From Mesorhizobium metallidurans STM 2683 (GTDB lineage Bacteria > Pseudomonadota > Alphaproteobacteria > Rhizobiales > Rhizobiaceae): a stretch of 45,915 bases of DNA. A program made the position numbers and the translations under genes. The notes beneath the pieces were generated by a model. The model made no database searches. It was not told where the DNA came from and worked only from the letters and a program-made list of their open reading frames with translations. Each line of letters begins with the position of its first letter. Positions within the stretch are counted from its first letter, which is position 1. This document shows positions 33,340-43,043 of the stretch, piece by piece. Where the stretch lies: positions 1 to 45,915 of the forward strand of contig NZ_CAUM01000036.1 of NCBI RefSeq assembly GCF_000350085.1, given 5' to 3'.

Positions 33340-34716
33340 TTATTTCGATGGATTGATCCAGCCATTCGGTGGCCCGAAGCCGTCCATGGCGTCGACCGGC
33401 CCCCAGGTCTTCGGCTGGTAGATGTGCGGCTCCGTCTTGTCGCCGAGCACCGGGCCGACGATGCGCCAGGCAAGCTCGGCCGCATCCTGGCGGGTGAACA
33501 ACTGGCCGTTGCCGTTCATGGCGTCGCCGATCAGCCGCTCGTAGGGCGGCATGTCGCCCTTCGAGTCGTCGAGCGCCGTCAGTTCCACCTGCTCGCCGAC
33601 CATGTCGTCGCCGGCGTCCTTGCGCTGGGCGCCGATCGCGATCACCACTTGCGGGTCGATGCGGAAGCGGACGTAGTTCTGGTCCGCCGGCTTGATCGGG
33701 TCGAACACGTCGAGTGGCGGCCGCTTCAACCGCACCACCACCTCGGTGACATGCACCGGCATATTCTTGCCGGCGCGGATGAAGAAAGGCACGTCCTGCC
33801 AGCGCCAGGTGTCGACGAAGAAACGCACCGCGGCGAAGGTCTCGACCGGCGAGTTCGGCGCGACGCCAGGCTCGGCGAGATAGCCCTTGAACTGACCGCG
33901 CACGACATCGTCCCTGGTCAGCGTGCGGATGGCTCGCAGCACCTGCACCTTCTCGTCAATCAGGTCGTCGGCCGAGCGGCCGACCGGCGGCTCCATGGCG
34001 AGCAGCAGCAGGATGTTGAGCAGATGGTTCTCGATGACGTCGCGAATGCAGCCGACCTCGTCATAGAAGCGGCCGCGGCCCTCGACGCCGAAATCCTCGG
34101 CCATGGTGATCTGCACGCTCTCGACGTAGTTGCGGTTCCAGATCGGTTCGAGAAAGGAATTGGCGAAGCGGAAATAGAGCAGATTCTGGATCGCCTCCTT
34201 GCCGAGATAGTGATCGATGCGGAAGATCGACTGTTCGTCGAACACCAGATGCAGCACCCGGTTCAGCCAACGCGCCGATTGCAAATCATGGCCGAAGGGT
34301 TTTTCCACCATCAGGCGCGCGCCATTCGCCGTTCCGGATTGTTCCAGCCCCTGGACGACGGTCTCGAACATGGTCGGCGGCACCGCCATATAGTGCAGCG
34401 GCCGCTGCGCCGATCCAAGCGCGCTCTTCAACTTCTCGAAGGTCGCCCCGTCGCGGTAGTCGCCGCTGACATAGCGCAATTGCGAGGCGAATTTGGCGAA
34501 GATCTTTTCGTCGATCTTGCCGATGGCGTTGACGATGCCGTCGCGGGCGCGCGCCTGCAGCTTGCCGATGTCCCAGGGATCGAAGGCGACGCCGATCACC
34601 GGCTCGGTGAGGGTGCCCTTGGCGACCATCTGGTAGAGTGCGGGAAATATCTTCTTGTGGGCAAGATCGCCGGTGGCTCCGAAGAGCACCAGCGTGTCGG
34701 ACCGTTCCTGGCTCAT
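33340..34716 (-). CDS. zwf: Glucose-6-phosphate dehydrogenase Zwf
   Basis: A 458-residue enzyme that oxidises glucose-6-phosphate to 6-phosphogluconolactone. The nucleotide-binding [20 protein letters not shown], the active-site [15 protein letters not shown] and [20 protein letters not shown] are conserved. It is slightly shorter than the usual 490 residues. ATG at 34716 with GGGGAAG upstream is preferred; a GTG at 34734 overlaps the gnd stop by 4 bp and is nearly as good. No pgl or edd gene follows, so this is not the usual Entner-Doudoroff zwf-pgl-edd set. It lies 19 bases before the glucokinase-like gene. Confidence 0.92.
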   Translation of the reverse strand: MSQERSDTLVLFGATGDLAHKKIFPALYQMVAKGTLTEPVIGVAFDPWDIGKLQARARDGIVNAIGKIDEKIFAKFASQLRYVSGDYRDGATFEKLKSALGSAQRPLHYMAVPPTMFETVVQGLEQSGTANGARLMVEKPFGHDLQSARWLNRVLHLVFDEQSIFRIDHYLGKEAIQNLLYFRFANSFLEPIWNRNYVESVQITMAEDFGVEGRGRFYDEVGCIRDVIENHLLNILLLLAMEPPVGRSADDLIDEKVQVLRAIRTLTRDDVVRGQFKGYLAEPGVAPNSPVETFAAVRFFVDTWRWQDVPFFIRAGKNMPVHVTEVVVRLKRPPLDVFDPIKPADQNYVRFRIDPQVVIAIGAQRKDAGDDMVGEQVELTALDDSKGDMPPYERLIGDAMNGNGQLFTRQDAAELAWRIVGPVLGDKTEPHIYQPKTWGPVDAMDGFGPPNGWINPSK

Positions 34717-34730
34717 CCTGTCTTCCCCGC

Positions 34731-35744
34731 TCACACGCCGGTCTTCGGCTTCTCGACATGGCCGCCGAAGGCAAAGCGCATGGCGGACAAAAGCTTGTCG
34801 GCAAATTCGGATTCGCCTTGCGAGGAAAAGCGATCGAACAGGGCCGAGGACAGCACCGGCGCCGGCACACCGGTGTCGATCGCCGCCTTCAGCGTCCAGC
34901 GGCCTTCGCCGGAATCCGAAACCCGGCCGCCGAACTGGGCCAAAGCGGAGTCGCTCTTCAGAGCGCCAGCCGTCAGGTCGAGCAGCCAGGAGCCGATGAC
35001 GCTGCCGTGCCGCCAGACCTCGGCCACCTCGGCAAGGTCGATGTCGAACTGGTAATATTGCGGGTTCTCCAGCGGGCTGGTCTCGGCATCGGCCGTGCGT
35101 TTGCGCTTGCCCGCATTCGCCGACTTCAGGATGTTCATGCCTTCGGCATAGGCGGCCATGACGCCGTATTCGATGCCGTTATGGACCATTTTGACGAAAT
35201 GGCCGGCGCCGCTCGGTCCGCAATGGAGATAGCCGAAGGGCGCTGTTCCGGCGTCCTTGGCCGGAGTGGCGCCGGCATCGGCGCCCGGCGCCAGCGTCGC
35301 GAAGATCGGATCGAGGTGCTGGACCGCGCCATCGGGACCGCCGATCATCAGGCAATAGCCGCGATCGAGGCCCCAGACACCGCCGCTGGTGCCGACATCG
35401 ACATAGTGCAGTCCCTTGGCCGCGAGCTCGGCGGCCTGGTCGACGGCGTCGTGGTAATAGGAATTGCCGCCGTCGATGATAATGTCGCCGGGCTCCATCA
35501 GCGCTGCCACCTGGTCGGCGATCTTGCCGGTGATCGCCGCCGGCAGCATCAGCCAGGCGCTGCGCGGCTTGGCCAGCTTGCCGACGAACTCTTCCATCGA
35601 GGCAGCGCCGATCGCGCCATCCTTGACCAGGGCCGCGACGCTGGCCGGGTTGATGTCGTAGACGACGCATTCGTGGCCGTCGCGCAGCAGGCGCCGCACC
35701 ATATTGGCGCCCATCCTGCCCAGTCCCATCATTCCTATTTGCAT
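34731..35744 (-). CDS. gnd: 6-phosphogluconate dehydrogenase, short (NAD-type) form
   Basis: A 337-residue decarboxylating dehydrogenase that makes ribulose-5-phosphate from 6-phosphogluconate. The nucleotide-binding [16 protein letters not shown] and aspartate of VVYDINP, the IIDGGNSYY loop, [21 protein letters not shown] and the catalytic [21 protein letters not shown] are present. The short length and the acidic residue after the nucleotide motif suggest the NAD-preferring GndA-like branch, which is inference. ATG at 35744 begins the domain; the frame is open upstream. It is 31 bases after the GH15 gene and coupled to zwf. Confidence 0.93.
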   Translation of the reverse strand: MQIGMMGLGRMGANMVRRLLRDGHECVVYDINPASVAALVKDGAIGAASMEEFVGKLAKPRSAWLMLPAAITGKIADQVAALMEPGDIIIDGGNSYYHDAVDQAAELAAKGLHYVDVGTSGGVWGLDRGYCLMIGGPDGAVQHLDPIFATLAPGADAGATPAKDAGTAPFGYLHCGPSGAGHFVKMVHNGIEYGVMAAYAEGMNILKSANAGKRKRTADAETSPLENPQYYQFDIDLAEVAEVWRHGSVIGSWLLDLTAGALKSDSALAQFGGRVSDSGEGRWTLKAAIDTGVPAPVLSSALFDRFSSQGESEFADKLLSAMRFAFGGHVEKPKTGV

Positions 35745-35775
35745 GGTCTTGTCCCGGTGGCTTGAGGAATCGAAA

Positions 35776-38193
35776 TCATTGGCCGTCCGACCTATCGATG
35801 GCGACGGAAAAGTCGACATTCTCCCATCGGCCTGCATCGGACCAGAGAAAAGTAAAGACGATCGTATCGCCGGGCGGAACGTCGGCAACCGGCAGATCCG
35901 CAAGATGGATGCCAAAGGCGTTCTCGGTGGTCCGGCTGTCATGGGCGGTCGCCCAGTTGTCGCGGCTCCAATGGACGATCGCCGGTGCCAGCAATTCCAG
36001 CCGCAAGAGCTTGCCGGCGGGGATGGCGCGGACCTTGTGGTTGAAGCGCCATGTCCGGAACGGCGAGACTGTTTTATCCCTGATGTAGCGCTTCACCCCT
36101 TGCGGCGGCATGTCGAAGACCGCGCCATCGCGGAGCGACCGCAGCAATTTGATATGCTCCGAATGCGCCCAGACCAGCGGCATGGCGCTGCCCGAGGGTC
36201 CGCCGCGCCGCAATTCGCGTTCCGGCATGTCGGGACCGTCCCAGACCTGCTCCGGCAGCAGGCCGCCATGCCCGGCCGAGCCCTCAAACGTCCTTAGCAG
36301 GCTCGCCGCCCTCTCCTTGCGCCCCGCCGCCAGCTCGTAATGGGCGCGCTCGCCGGCGAGCAGCGGCCAGGCGCGGCCCTGGCCGGTCCCGTCGAAGGGC
36401 GTGCCACCTTCATGTTCGCCGTAGCCGTCGCCGGTATAGCGATACCAGACCGGCCCTTGCGGAAGGTCGCAGCGCAGCGTGGCGTCGACAATCTTCAGCG
36501 TGTCGACGATGCGCGGGTCATCGGCGGCTCTCAGACCGAAGCGGACGAGCGCCAGCGCATCCGGGCTGACGATCGCCTCCGCCGGCCGGTCGGTATCGCC
36601 GGGCGGCCGGTTCTTGATCGGCACGTAGCCGTCCTTTGGTGAGGCAGCACCCGCGGCGTCGCGTGGCGCGATGCGGACGTAGTAGCCTTTGACACCGACC
36701 TCTTGGCACAGCGAAGTGCCGGTGACATAGGTCCAGCGCTCGATCTGGTCGTTCCAGATATCGGCGGTTTCGCGCAGATAGTTTGCCGGCTGATGTTTAT
36801 CGCAAGCATCGAACATGTCGGCGGCGGCGAGCAGTGCTGATATCTCGACGGCCAGCGTGAACGGGCTGTAGCCGGCATCCTCTTCCCAGCGATCCTCGCC
36901 GGTGACGGGACCATTGCGCATGACATAGGAAGCAGCCCGCTCGATCATCGGCATGAAGGCCGTCAGTTCGGGGCGCGGCAGGTGCCCGGCGCGGCGCAGC
37001 GCGTCGGCAAGCAGCAATGGAAAGGCGCATTCGTCCATCTGGATGCCGGGCCAATAGGCCGTTCCATTGAGCCAGGCGTTTTGCGGCCAGTGACCGTCGG
37101 GCTGCTGTATGGAACGGAGATAGTCCAGAATCTCCAGTGCCCGCTCAGGATCGCCGCTGGCCAGGAAGCCGCCGGCGGTTTCGACCAGATCGCGCGGCCA
37201 GACCAGATGATAGCCGCCGAGATCGTCGTCGCCCTTGCTGAAACCCCAGGGGATCGACAGGCTGGCGACGGCCGCGCCTGGCGTGGCGATCGACCGATGC
37301 GCCGCCAGAACCGCGGTGCTGACGCGGTAGGTGTTGAGCCCTTGCGCCGTGCGCCGGTCGAGCGGCAGCAGCCCCGCCTGCCATCCGCGCCATTTCTCGA
37401 CATAGGCCTTGGCGGCGGCCTCGAAGCCCTGCTTCAGGCTCGCCGAAGCGACTTCCGCAGCCTCGTCCGGCGTTGCGCCAAAGCCCAGCGCCAGCAAGAC
37501 CTTCGGGTTCTCGGCCGAAAAGCCGATCGCGCCGGTCAATGCCACATTGCCGTCCTCTGCCCTTTGGCAGGCCGGATCGAGCCGGCCGCCGTTCTGCAAT
37601 TGCTGCCAGCCATCGGAGAAGCCGACATAGCCGGCGGAGCATATGCTCCAGGGGAGCGAGGAGGCGAGCGCCAGGCAGACACCACGCCCCGATGCAAACA
37701 GGACAGGCTTGCCTTCGTGGTCGCCGATCCAGGCGGTGTTGCCCATGCCGGCATTGACGAGATGTGGCGCCAGCAGCGCATAGACGCTGAAGTCGGAAGC
37801 GCCACCTTTCAGCGACGTGAAGGTGATTTCCTGCAGCAGAGCGGGGCGTTTCGGATCCGTAATGATCCGCTTTTCGATCCGGTAGGTGCCGTCGGCCGCT
37901 ATGTTCAGCAGCCTGTAGGCAGGCACGCCATCCTCGAACGGCTCGACACTGTGCTCGGCGTCGCGCTTTTCCTCGGAGAAATAGCCGCCGGGGCCAGTGA
38001 CGATCAGTCCCATGTCGCGCGTGCAGGCGCTGTCGAGGTGGGGATAGTAGATCTCGTTGAGGATGCCGTGGCTGATCGTGAACCAGACACGGCTGGCCAG
38101 AGAAAGTGCTGTACCGACGCCACTCTTGGCGCTTGAGGTCCAGCGCGCCGGGATTCCGGGCGCGCCCGGCGCAACTGTCGGCGTCACTGCCAT
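35776..38193 (-). CDS. Cytoplasmic glucoamylase, glycoside hydrolase family 15
   Basis: An 805-residue glucan 1,4-alpha-glucosidase of the bacterial glucodextranase/glucoamylase type. The N-terminal beta-sandwich (about residues 1-270) contains RVWFTISHGILNEIYYP. The catalytic (alpha/alpha)6 barrel shows YHLVWPRDLVETAGGF, the QMDECAFPLL segment, the acidic DRWEEDAGYSPFTLAVEISAL with the general acid and GSAMPLVWAHSEHIKLLRSL with the general base. No signal peptide is present, so it should act on internal alpha-glucan or maltodextrin. GGAGG precedes the ATG. It is the first gene of GH15-gnd-zwf-ppgK and is divergent from the ABC transporter operon. Confidence 0.92.
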   Translation of the reverse strand: MAVTPTVAPGAPGIPARWTSSAKSGVGTALSLASRVWFTISHGILNEIYYPHLDSACTRDMGLIVTGPGGYFSEEKRDAEHSVEPFEDGVPAYRLLNIAADGTYRIEKRIITDPKRPALLQEITFTSLKGGASDFSVYALLAPHLVNAGMGNTAWIGDHEGKPVLFASGRGVCLALASSLPWSICSAGYVGFSDGWQQLQNGGRLDPACQRAEDGNVALTGAIGFSAENPKVLLALGFGATPDEAAEVASASLKQGFEAAAKAYVEKWRGWQAGLLPLDRRTAQGLNTYRVSTAVLAAHRSIATPGAAVASLSIPWGFSKGDDDLGGYHLVWPRDLVETAGGFLASGDPERALEILDYLRSIQQPDGHWPQNAWLNGTAYWPGIQMDECAFPLLLADALRRAGHLPRPELTAFMPMIERAASYVMRNGPVTGEDRWEEDAGYSPFTLAVEISALLAAADMFDACDKHQPANYLRETADIWNDQIERWTYVTGTSLCQEVGVKGYYVRIAPRDAAGAASPKDGYVPIKNRPPGDTDRPAEAIVSPDALALVRFGLRAADDPRIVDTLKIVDATLRCDLPQGPVWYRYTGDGYGEHEGGTPFDGTGQGRAWPLLAGERAHYELAAGRKERAASLLRTFEGSAGHGGLLPEQVWDGPDMPERELRRGGPSGSAMPLVWAHSEHIKLLRSLRDGAVFDMPPQGVKRYIRDKTVSPFRTWRFNHKVRAIPAGKLLRLELLAPAIVHWSRDNWATAHDSRTTENAFGIHLADLPVADVPPGDTIVFTFLWSDAGRWENVDFSVAIDRSDGQ

Positions 38194-38396
38194 TTTGGCC
38201 TCCAGTCTCTTCCCTAGCCCAAGAGCCGGCGGCTTTTCAATCTTTGCACCGCAAGTTGATCGCCAACCCAGCACGGATTGCAGTTGACAGCTTGCGAGCC
38301 ATCTGCATTTGTCTGACAATAGATAAAAAACAGGGACGTGAGTTCTAACAGCCATCAGCAGTCAATAAAGACCAGCAACTCAGGGAGGAGTATGAC

Positions 38397-39410
38397 ATGA
38401 AGAAAATGCTCGTTTTGGGCGCACTCGCGGCAATGCTCGCATCAGGCACCGCGCTTGCCGACACCAGCGGCAAGAAGATCGCCTTCTCCAACAACTATGC
38501 CGGCAATTCGTGGCGGCAGGCGATGCTCGACAGCTACAGCATCGTCACCAAGAAGGCGGTCGAAGACAAGGTGGTCGCCGCCGCGGATATCTTCACGACG
38601 GCCGACAAGGAAGTGCCGACCCAGGCGGCCCAGGTGCAGAACCTGATCTTGCAGGGCTATGACGCCATCGTCATCAACGCCGCTTCGCCCGATGCGCTCA
38701 ACGGCGCCATCAAGCAGGCCTGCGACGTCGGCATCGTCGTCGTCTCCTTCGACGGCATCGTCACCGAACCCTGTGCCTACCGTGTCGTCGTCGACTTCAA
38801 GGACATGGGCAGGCAGGAAATCGAGCAGATGGCCAAGTTCCAGCCCAAGGGCGGCAATCTCCTGGAAATCCGCGGTCTTGCCGGCACCTCGATCGACGAT
38901 GCCATCCATGCCGGCATCCTGGAGGGTGTCGCTGCCCGTCCCGAGTTCAAGATCGTCGGTTCTGTCACCGGCGACTGGGACCAGACCACGGCACAGAAGG
39001 CGGTCGCGACGATCCTGCCGTCGCTGCCCGATATCGTCGGCGTCGTCGATCAGGGCGGCGATGGCTACGGCGCGGCACAGGCCTTCGCCGCCGCCGGCAA
39101 GCCGCGCCCGACCATCATCATGGGCAACCGCCAGGACGAACTGCAATGGTGGAAGGAGCAGAAGGACAAGGACGGCTACCAGACCTGGTCGGCGTCCATC
39201 GCGCCAGGCGTGTCGTCGCTCGCCTTCTGGGTGGCGCAGCAGGTGCTCGATGGCCGTACCGATATTCCGCACGATCTTCTGGTACCGTACCTGGCCTTCA
39301 CCCAGGACGATTTCGAGGCCGAGCTGCCGAAGATCGTCAAGGGCGGCGTCGCCAGCCATGAATATACGCAGGAAGACGCCATCGCGGCCATCAAAGCCAA
39401 CATCAAGTGA
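38397..39410 (+). CDS. Sugar ABC transporter substrate-binding protein
   Basis: A 337-residue periplasmic binding protein of the RbsB/peripBP4 type. The signal peptide spans about residues 1-22 ([21 protein letters not shown]). The mature part begins [18 protein letters not shown] and has the domain-1 segment [19 protein letters not shown] and hinge [11 protein letters not shown], then [21 protein letters not shown]. It would deliver a monosaccharide-like ligand to the following ATPase and two permeases; the ligand cannot be told. GGGAGGAG precedes the ATG. Its leader is divergent from the GH15 operon. Confidence 0.92.
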   Translation: MKKMLVLGALAAMLASGTALADTSGKKIAFSNNYAGNSWRQAMLDSYSIVTKKAVEDKVVAAADIFTTADKEVPTQAAQVQNLILQGYDAIVINAASPDALNGAIKQACDVGIVVVSFDGIVTEPCAYRVVVDFKDMGRQEIEQMAKFQPKGGNLLEIRGLAGTSIDDAIHAGILEGVAARPEFKIVGSVTGDWDQTTAQKAVATILPSLPDIVGVVDQGGDGYGAAQAFAAAGKPRPTIIMGNRQDELQWWKEQKDKDGYQTWSASIAPGVSSLAFWVAQQVLDGRTDIPHDLLVPYLAFTQDDFEAELPKIVKGGVASHEYTQEDAIAAIKANIK

Positions 39411-39459
39411 GTGTTGCACAATCGTTGCCAGGGGCATTGCCAACCGGATATCGCTAGGA

Positions 39460-40974
39460 ATGGCCGAGGCTAACGCAGACATCATCAGGCGGGACGGCGC
39501 CGAAAGGCACTTTGGCGCCGCCAGTATGGACATCATCAGGTTGGACGGGGCCGAAAAACACTTTGGCGCCGTCCGGGCGCTTGCCGGTGTCGATTTCCAC
39601 GTTGCGGCTGGAGAGTGCGTCGGTCTCGTCGGCCACAATGGCGCGGGCAAATCGACGCTCATGCATATGGTGGCGGGCACGCTGATGCCCGACAGCGGGC
39701 GGATCGCCGTGCGTGGCGGCATCGAGGAGCATTACTCGGTGCCGCGTGCGCTTGAGCTCGGCATACGCTGCGTGTTCCAGGAACTGTCGCTCTGCCCGAA
39801 CCTCAGCGTCGCCGAGAACACGCGCATCAACCACGCCTCGCTCAGCGGCTTCGGCTGGCGGCGCAGGGCGGCCGAGCTCATCGCCGCCAAGCTCGACGAG
39901 ATATTCCCGGACCACAGCATTTCCGCCGACGACATCGCCGGCGCCCTTTCCATCGGCAGGCGGCAAATGGTGGAGGTGGCGCGCGCTTTCACGGTGACAC
40001 AGGATCCGCTCGAACTGGTCATCCTCGACGAGCCGACATCCTCGCTCGATGCGCATACGGCCGGCCAGTTGCTGGCCTTCGTGCGGCGCTTCGTCGCCAG
40101 CGGCAAAAGCTGCATCCTGATCTCGCACCTCCTGGGCGAGGTGCTCGGCAATGCCGACCGCATCGTGGTGATGCGCGACGGCAAGATCGTCGCGTCCGAT
40201 GCAGCGAAGGCTTTCGATCGCGACAGGCTGGTCACGGCCATGGGCGGAGCGGAAGCGCGCGAGAAGATCACGGCCGAGATCGCGAAACGGGAGGCCGGGC
40301 CTCTGCGGGTGCGGGCGCGCCCGGCCAGGCAGGACGATGGCAAGGAGCTCGTGGCGCATGCCGGCGAGATCATCGGGCTTGCCGGACTTGCCGGCCACGG
40401 CCAGACCGACCTGCTGCTTGCGATCTTTGCCGCGGCGTCGCGCGCCAAGACCGGCATCGAGGTTACCGCGCCGGTGGCGCTGGTGGCCGGTGACCGCCAG
40501 TCGGACGGGATTTTCCCGCAATGGTCGATCGTGCAGAACATCGGCATCCGCTCGCTGGCGCGGCTGCGCAACGGCCTCTTGATCTCGCCGCAGCGCGAAG
40601 CCGAACTCGCCACCTTCTGGCGCGAGAAAATCGGAATTCGCACCCCCGATATGAACAACAACATCTTCTCGCTGTCCGGCGGCAACCAGCAGAAGGCGCT
40701 GTTTGCCCGGGCGCTCGGTTCCGACGCCAAGATCGTGCTGATGGACGACCCGATGCGCGGCGTCGATATCGGCACCAAGCTGGAAGTCTACGATTTGGTG
40801 CGCGAAGAGGCCCGCAACGGCCGCACCTTCCTCTGGTACACAACCGAAACCGAAGAGCTCGACAATTGCGACCACATCCATGTTTTCAAGAACGGCCGCA
40901 TCGTCGCCAATCTTCGCCGCGACGAGCTGACGGAGGAAAAGATCATCCAGTCGTCGTTCGGCGACGCGGCCTGA
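39460..40974 (+). CDS. Sugar ABC transporter double ATPase
   Basis: A 504-residue (482 from ATG 39526) protein with two nucleotide-binding domains, as in RbsA/MglA. NBD1 is intact: GHNGAGKST Walker A, VFQEL Q-loop, LSIGRRQ signature and [12 protein letters not shown]alker B. NBD2 has the degenerate P-loop [18 protein letters not shown] and a Walker B with MDDPMRGVD, in which the usual catalytic Glu is Asp. The first 17 codons are duplicated in tandem, giving a second start-like ATG at 39526 right at the domain edge. Neither start has a good ribosome-binding site. It is one base before the first permease gene. Confidence 0.9.
   Translation: MAEANADIIRRDGAERHFGAASMDIIRLDGAEKHFGAVRALAGVDFHVAAGECVGLVGHNGAGKSTLMHMVAGTLMPDSGRIAVRGGIEEHYSVPRALELGIRCVFQELSLCPNLSVAENTRINHASLSGFGWRRRAAELIAAKLDEIFPDHSISADDIAGALSIGRRQMVEVARAFTVTQDPLELVILDEPTSSLDAHTAGQLLAFVRRFVASGKSCILISHLLGEVLGNADRIVVMRDGKIVASDAAKAFDRDRLVTAMGGAEAREKITAEIAKREAGPLRVRARPARQDDGKELVAHAGEIIGLAGLAGHGQTDLLLAIFAAASRAKTGIEVTAPVALVAGDRQSDGIFPQWSIVQNIGIRSLARLRNGLLISPQREAELATFWREKIGIRTPDMNNNIFSLSGGNQQKALFARALGSDAKIVLMDDPMRGVDIGTKLEVYDLVREEARNGRTFLWYTTETEELDNCDHIHVFKNGRIVANLRRDELTEEKIIQSSFGDAA
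39478..39571 (+). repeat. Tandem 51-bp duplication at the ABC ATPase 5' end
   Basis: The stretch starting GACATCATCAGG at 39478 recurs at 39529, offset by 51 bp (17 codons, in frame), with a few mismatches over about 43 bases. It encodes [14 protein letters not shown] and then [14 protein letters not shown]. Confidence 0.9.
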
Positions 40975-40975
40975 G

Positions 40976-41953
40976 ATGACGGCAGCCTCTTTGGGAACCA
41001 GCCGCAACAATTCCTCGGCACGGGGCGCTGCAAGGGCGCGCATGCTGCGCAGCCTGCTGCCGGCCCTGTCGCTGGTGCTGGTGCTGCTGGCGATCGCCTG
41101 GCTCAACCCGCGCGCCATCAGCTATTTCGGCTTCAGCCTGATGCTCAACCTGGCGATCCCGATCGCGCTGGCGACGATCGCGCAGATGTTCGTCATCGCC
41201 GGCAACGAGCTCGATCTGTCGATCGGCACCTTTGTCGGTTTTGTCGGCTGCGTCACGGCGACATGGCTGAAGGATGCACCGCTCATCGGCGTCCTGATCC
41301 TGCTCGGGTCGATCGGCGTCTACGCGCTGCTCGGCGCGCTGATCCATCTGCGCAATCTGCCCTCGATCGTGGTGACGCTGGGCATGAGCTTCGTCTGGCA
41401 GGGGCTGGCGATCCTCGTCCTGCCGAAACCCGGCGGCAAGGCGCCGGACTGGCTGCTGTCGCTGATGGCCTTCAAGCCGCCTTTGGTTCCCTTCCCGATC
41501 ATCGCCGCGCTGCTGATCGCGGCCGTCGTCCATTTCGGATTGATGCGCACCTCCTATGGCGTGATCCTGCGCGGTTCGGGCGGCAATGCCGCGGCACTCG
41601 AGCGCGCCGGCTGGTCATTGCTCCGCACCAAGATCGTGCTGTTTGCGCTGGCCGGCCTGTTCGGCGTGCTGTCGGGCATGGCGCTGATCGGCATCACCAC
41701 CTCGGCCGACGCCAATATCGGCAATGGCTATACGCTGCTGTCGATCGCCGGCGTCATCCTTGGTGGCGGCGAATTCGTCGGCGGCCGGGTGTCGCCGATC
41801 GGCGCGGTGCTCGGCGCGCTGACGCTGGCGCTCGCCGCCTCGCCGCTGCTGACCTTCATGCATATCCCGCCCGACTGGCAGGTGGCGGCCAACGGCGCGA
41901 TCCTGATCATCGTGCTGGCGGCCCGGGTGCTGATCAGCCGCAGGGAGAGGTGA
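40976..41953 (+). CDS. Sugar ABC transporter permease (RbsC-like), first
   Basis: A 325-residue membrane permease of the BPD_transp_2 family with about nine to ten membrane segments. The conserved loop GSGGNAAALERAGWSLLRTKIVLFALAG (about residues 200-227) and the later GVILGGGEFVGGRVSPIGAVLGAL match RbsC-type permeases. IAGNELDLSIGTFVGFVGCV is also typical. It starts one base after the ATPase stop and is followed three bases later by the second permease, so the transporter probably uses a heterodimer. Confidence 0.92.
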   Translation: MTAASLGTSRNNSSARGAARARMLRSLLPALSLVLVLLAIAWLNPRAISYFGFSLMLNLAIPIALATIAQMFVIAGNELDLSIGTFVGFVGCVTATWLKDAPLIGVLILLGSIGVYALLGALIHLRNLPSIVVTLGMSFVWQGLAILVLPKPGGKAPDWLLSLMAFKPPLVPFPIIAALLIAAVVHFGLMRTSYGVILRGSGGNAAALERAGWSLLRTKIVLFALAGLFGVLSGMALIGITTSADANIGNGYTLLSIAGVILGGGEFVGGRVSPIGAVLGALTLALAASPLLTFMHIPPDWQVAANGAILIIVLAARVLISRRER

Positions 41954-41956
41954 GCG

Positions 41957-42904
41957 ATGGCTTCGTTGCGATTGCTGCTCGCCAAACCCTGGGTGTGGTC
42001 CTTCATAGGCGCGGGCCTGGTGTGGCTGGCGACGGTCGCCTTCACCGGCGGCTATGGCGGCGGCGGCATGATCACGGCCGCACTTTCGCTCGCCGTCTTC
42101 ACCGTCATCGTCGGCGTCGGGCAGATGTTCGTCATCACGCTCGGGCCGGGCAATGTCGACCTGTCGCTGCCGGCCAATATCGGCCTTGCCAGCGCGGTGG
42201 CCATGAAGGTGATGGACGGCAATGATGCGATGATTGTCGTCGGGCTGCTGGCGGCGCTCGCCTGCGGCATGGCCATCGGCGCCGCCAACTATCTCTTGAT
42301 CCGGGCGCTGCGCATTCCGCCGATCATCGCCACGCTGTCGGCCAGCTTCATCATCCAGTCGATCGACATCAGCTATGGGCGCGGCCTGCAGATCAAGCCG
42401 CCGCCGGGCTTTGCCGATTTCACCAACTGGCAGGTTTTCGGCATTCCGGTTCTGGCGATCCTGACAGTGGTGTTCACCATCGGCGCAGCGATCGCATTGC
42501 AGCGCATGATCTATGGCCGCTCGGTGCTGGCGATCGGCCAGAACATCCGCGCCGCCTGGCTCGCCGGCGTCAATGTCGGCCGCACCCGCTTCCTTACCTA
42601 CACGCTGTCGGGCGCACTCGGTGGCCTCGACGGGGCGCTGCTCGCCGGCTATTTCCGCGGCGCCAATGTCGATATCGGCAACGAGTATCTCCTGGCATCG
42701 ATAGCCGTGGTCGTCATCGGCGGCACGTCGGTGGCGGGCGGCAAGGCCAATGTGCCGGGCGTCTGGGGCGCCGCACTGTTCCTGGTGCTGCTGCTCACCA
42801 TGCTCAACACATTCGGTGTAAGCGCCGGAGTGCGGCTGGTGCTGACGGGGCTGATTATTGTGGGTGTGATTACGGCTGCGGGTGGGCAGAAGGCGCTGCG
42901 CTGA
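41957..42904 (+). CDS. Sugar ABC transporter permease (RbsC-like), second
   Basis: A 315-residue permease of the same family with about nine to ten membrane segments. ITLGPGNVDLSLPANIGLASAV, then SVLAIGQNIRAAWLAGVNVGRTRFLTYTLSG and AVVVIGGTSVAGGKANVPGVWGA are the family blocks (described as regions near residues 55-75, 185-215 and 250-275). AGGGAGAGG precedes the ATG. It is the last gene of the four-gene importer; no regulator or sugar-catabolic gene follows, so the substrate remains unknown. Confidence 0.92.
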   Translation: MASLRLLLAKPWVWSFIGAGLVWLATVAFTGGYGGGGMITAALSLAVFTVIVGVGQMFVITLGPGNVDLSLPANIGLASAVAMKVMDGNDAMIVVGLLAALACGMAIGAANYLLIRALRIPPIIATLSASFIIQSIDISYGRGLQIKPPPGFADFTNWQVFGIPVLAILTVVFTIGAAIALQRMIYGRSVLAIGQNIRAAWLAGVNVGRTRFLTYTLSGALGGLDGALLAGYFRGANVDIGNEYLLASIAVVVIGGTSVAGGKANVPGVWGAALFLVLLLTMLNTFGVSAGVRLVLTGLIIVGVITAAGGQKALR

Positions 42905-43043
42905 GGCGGCTTCAATTCCGGTCGACCAGTGCCAATCGAGCATACCTGTCCTGCCGGAAAACATCCGGTTCCCATCCGGACATAGGCGCTGTAAGTCCTG
43001 TCGCGCGGTTGCGGTCGGCCAATATCATTGCGAGAGGTTTTGC

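Noticed and set aside
38659..39459. Upstream extension of the ABC ATPase frame through the binding-protein gene
   Set aside because: It is an out-of-frame shadow of the binding-protein gene; the domain begins only after 39460.
39454..42964. Long minus-strand frames (554 and 449 codons) across the ABC transporter genes
   Set aside because: Both lie fully antisense to well-recognised ATPase and permease genes and show low-complexity His/Arg/Gln-rich composition.
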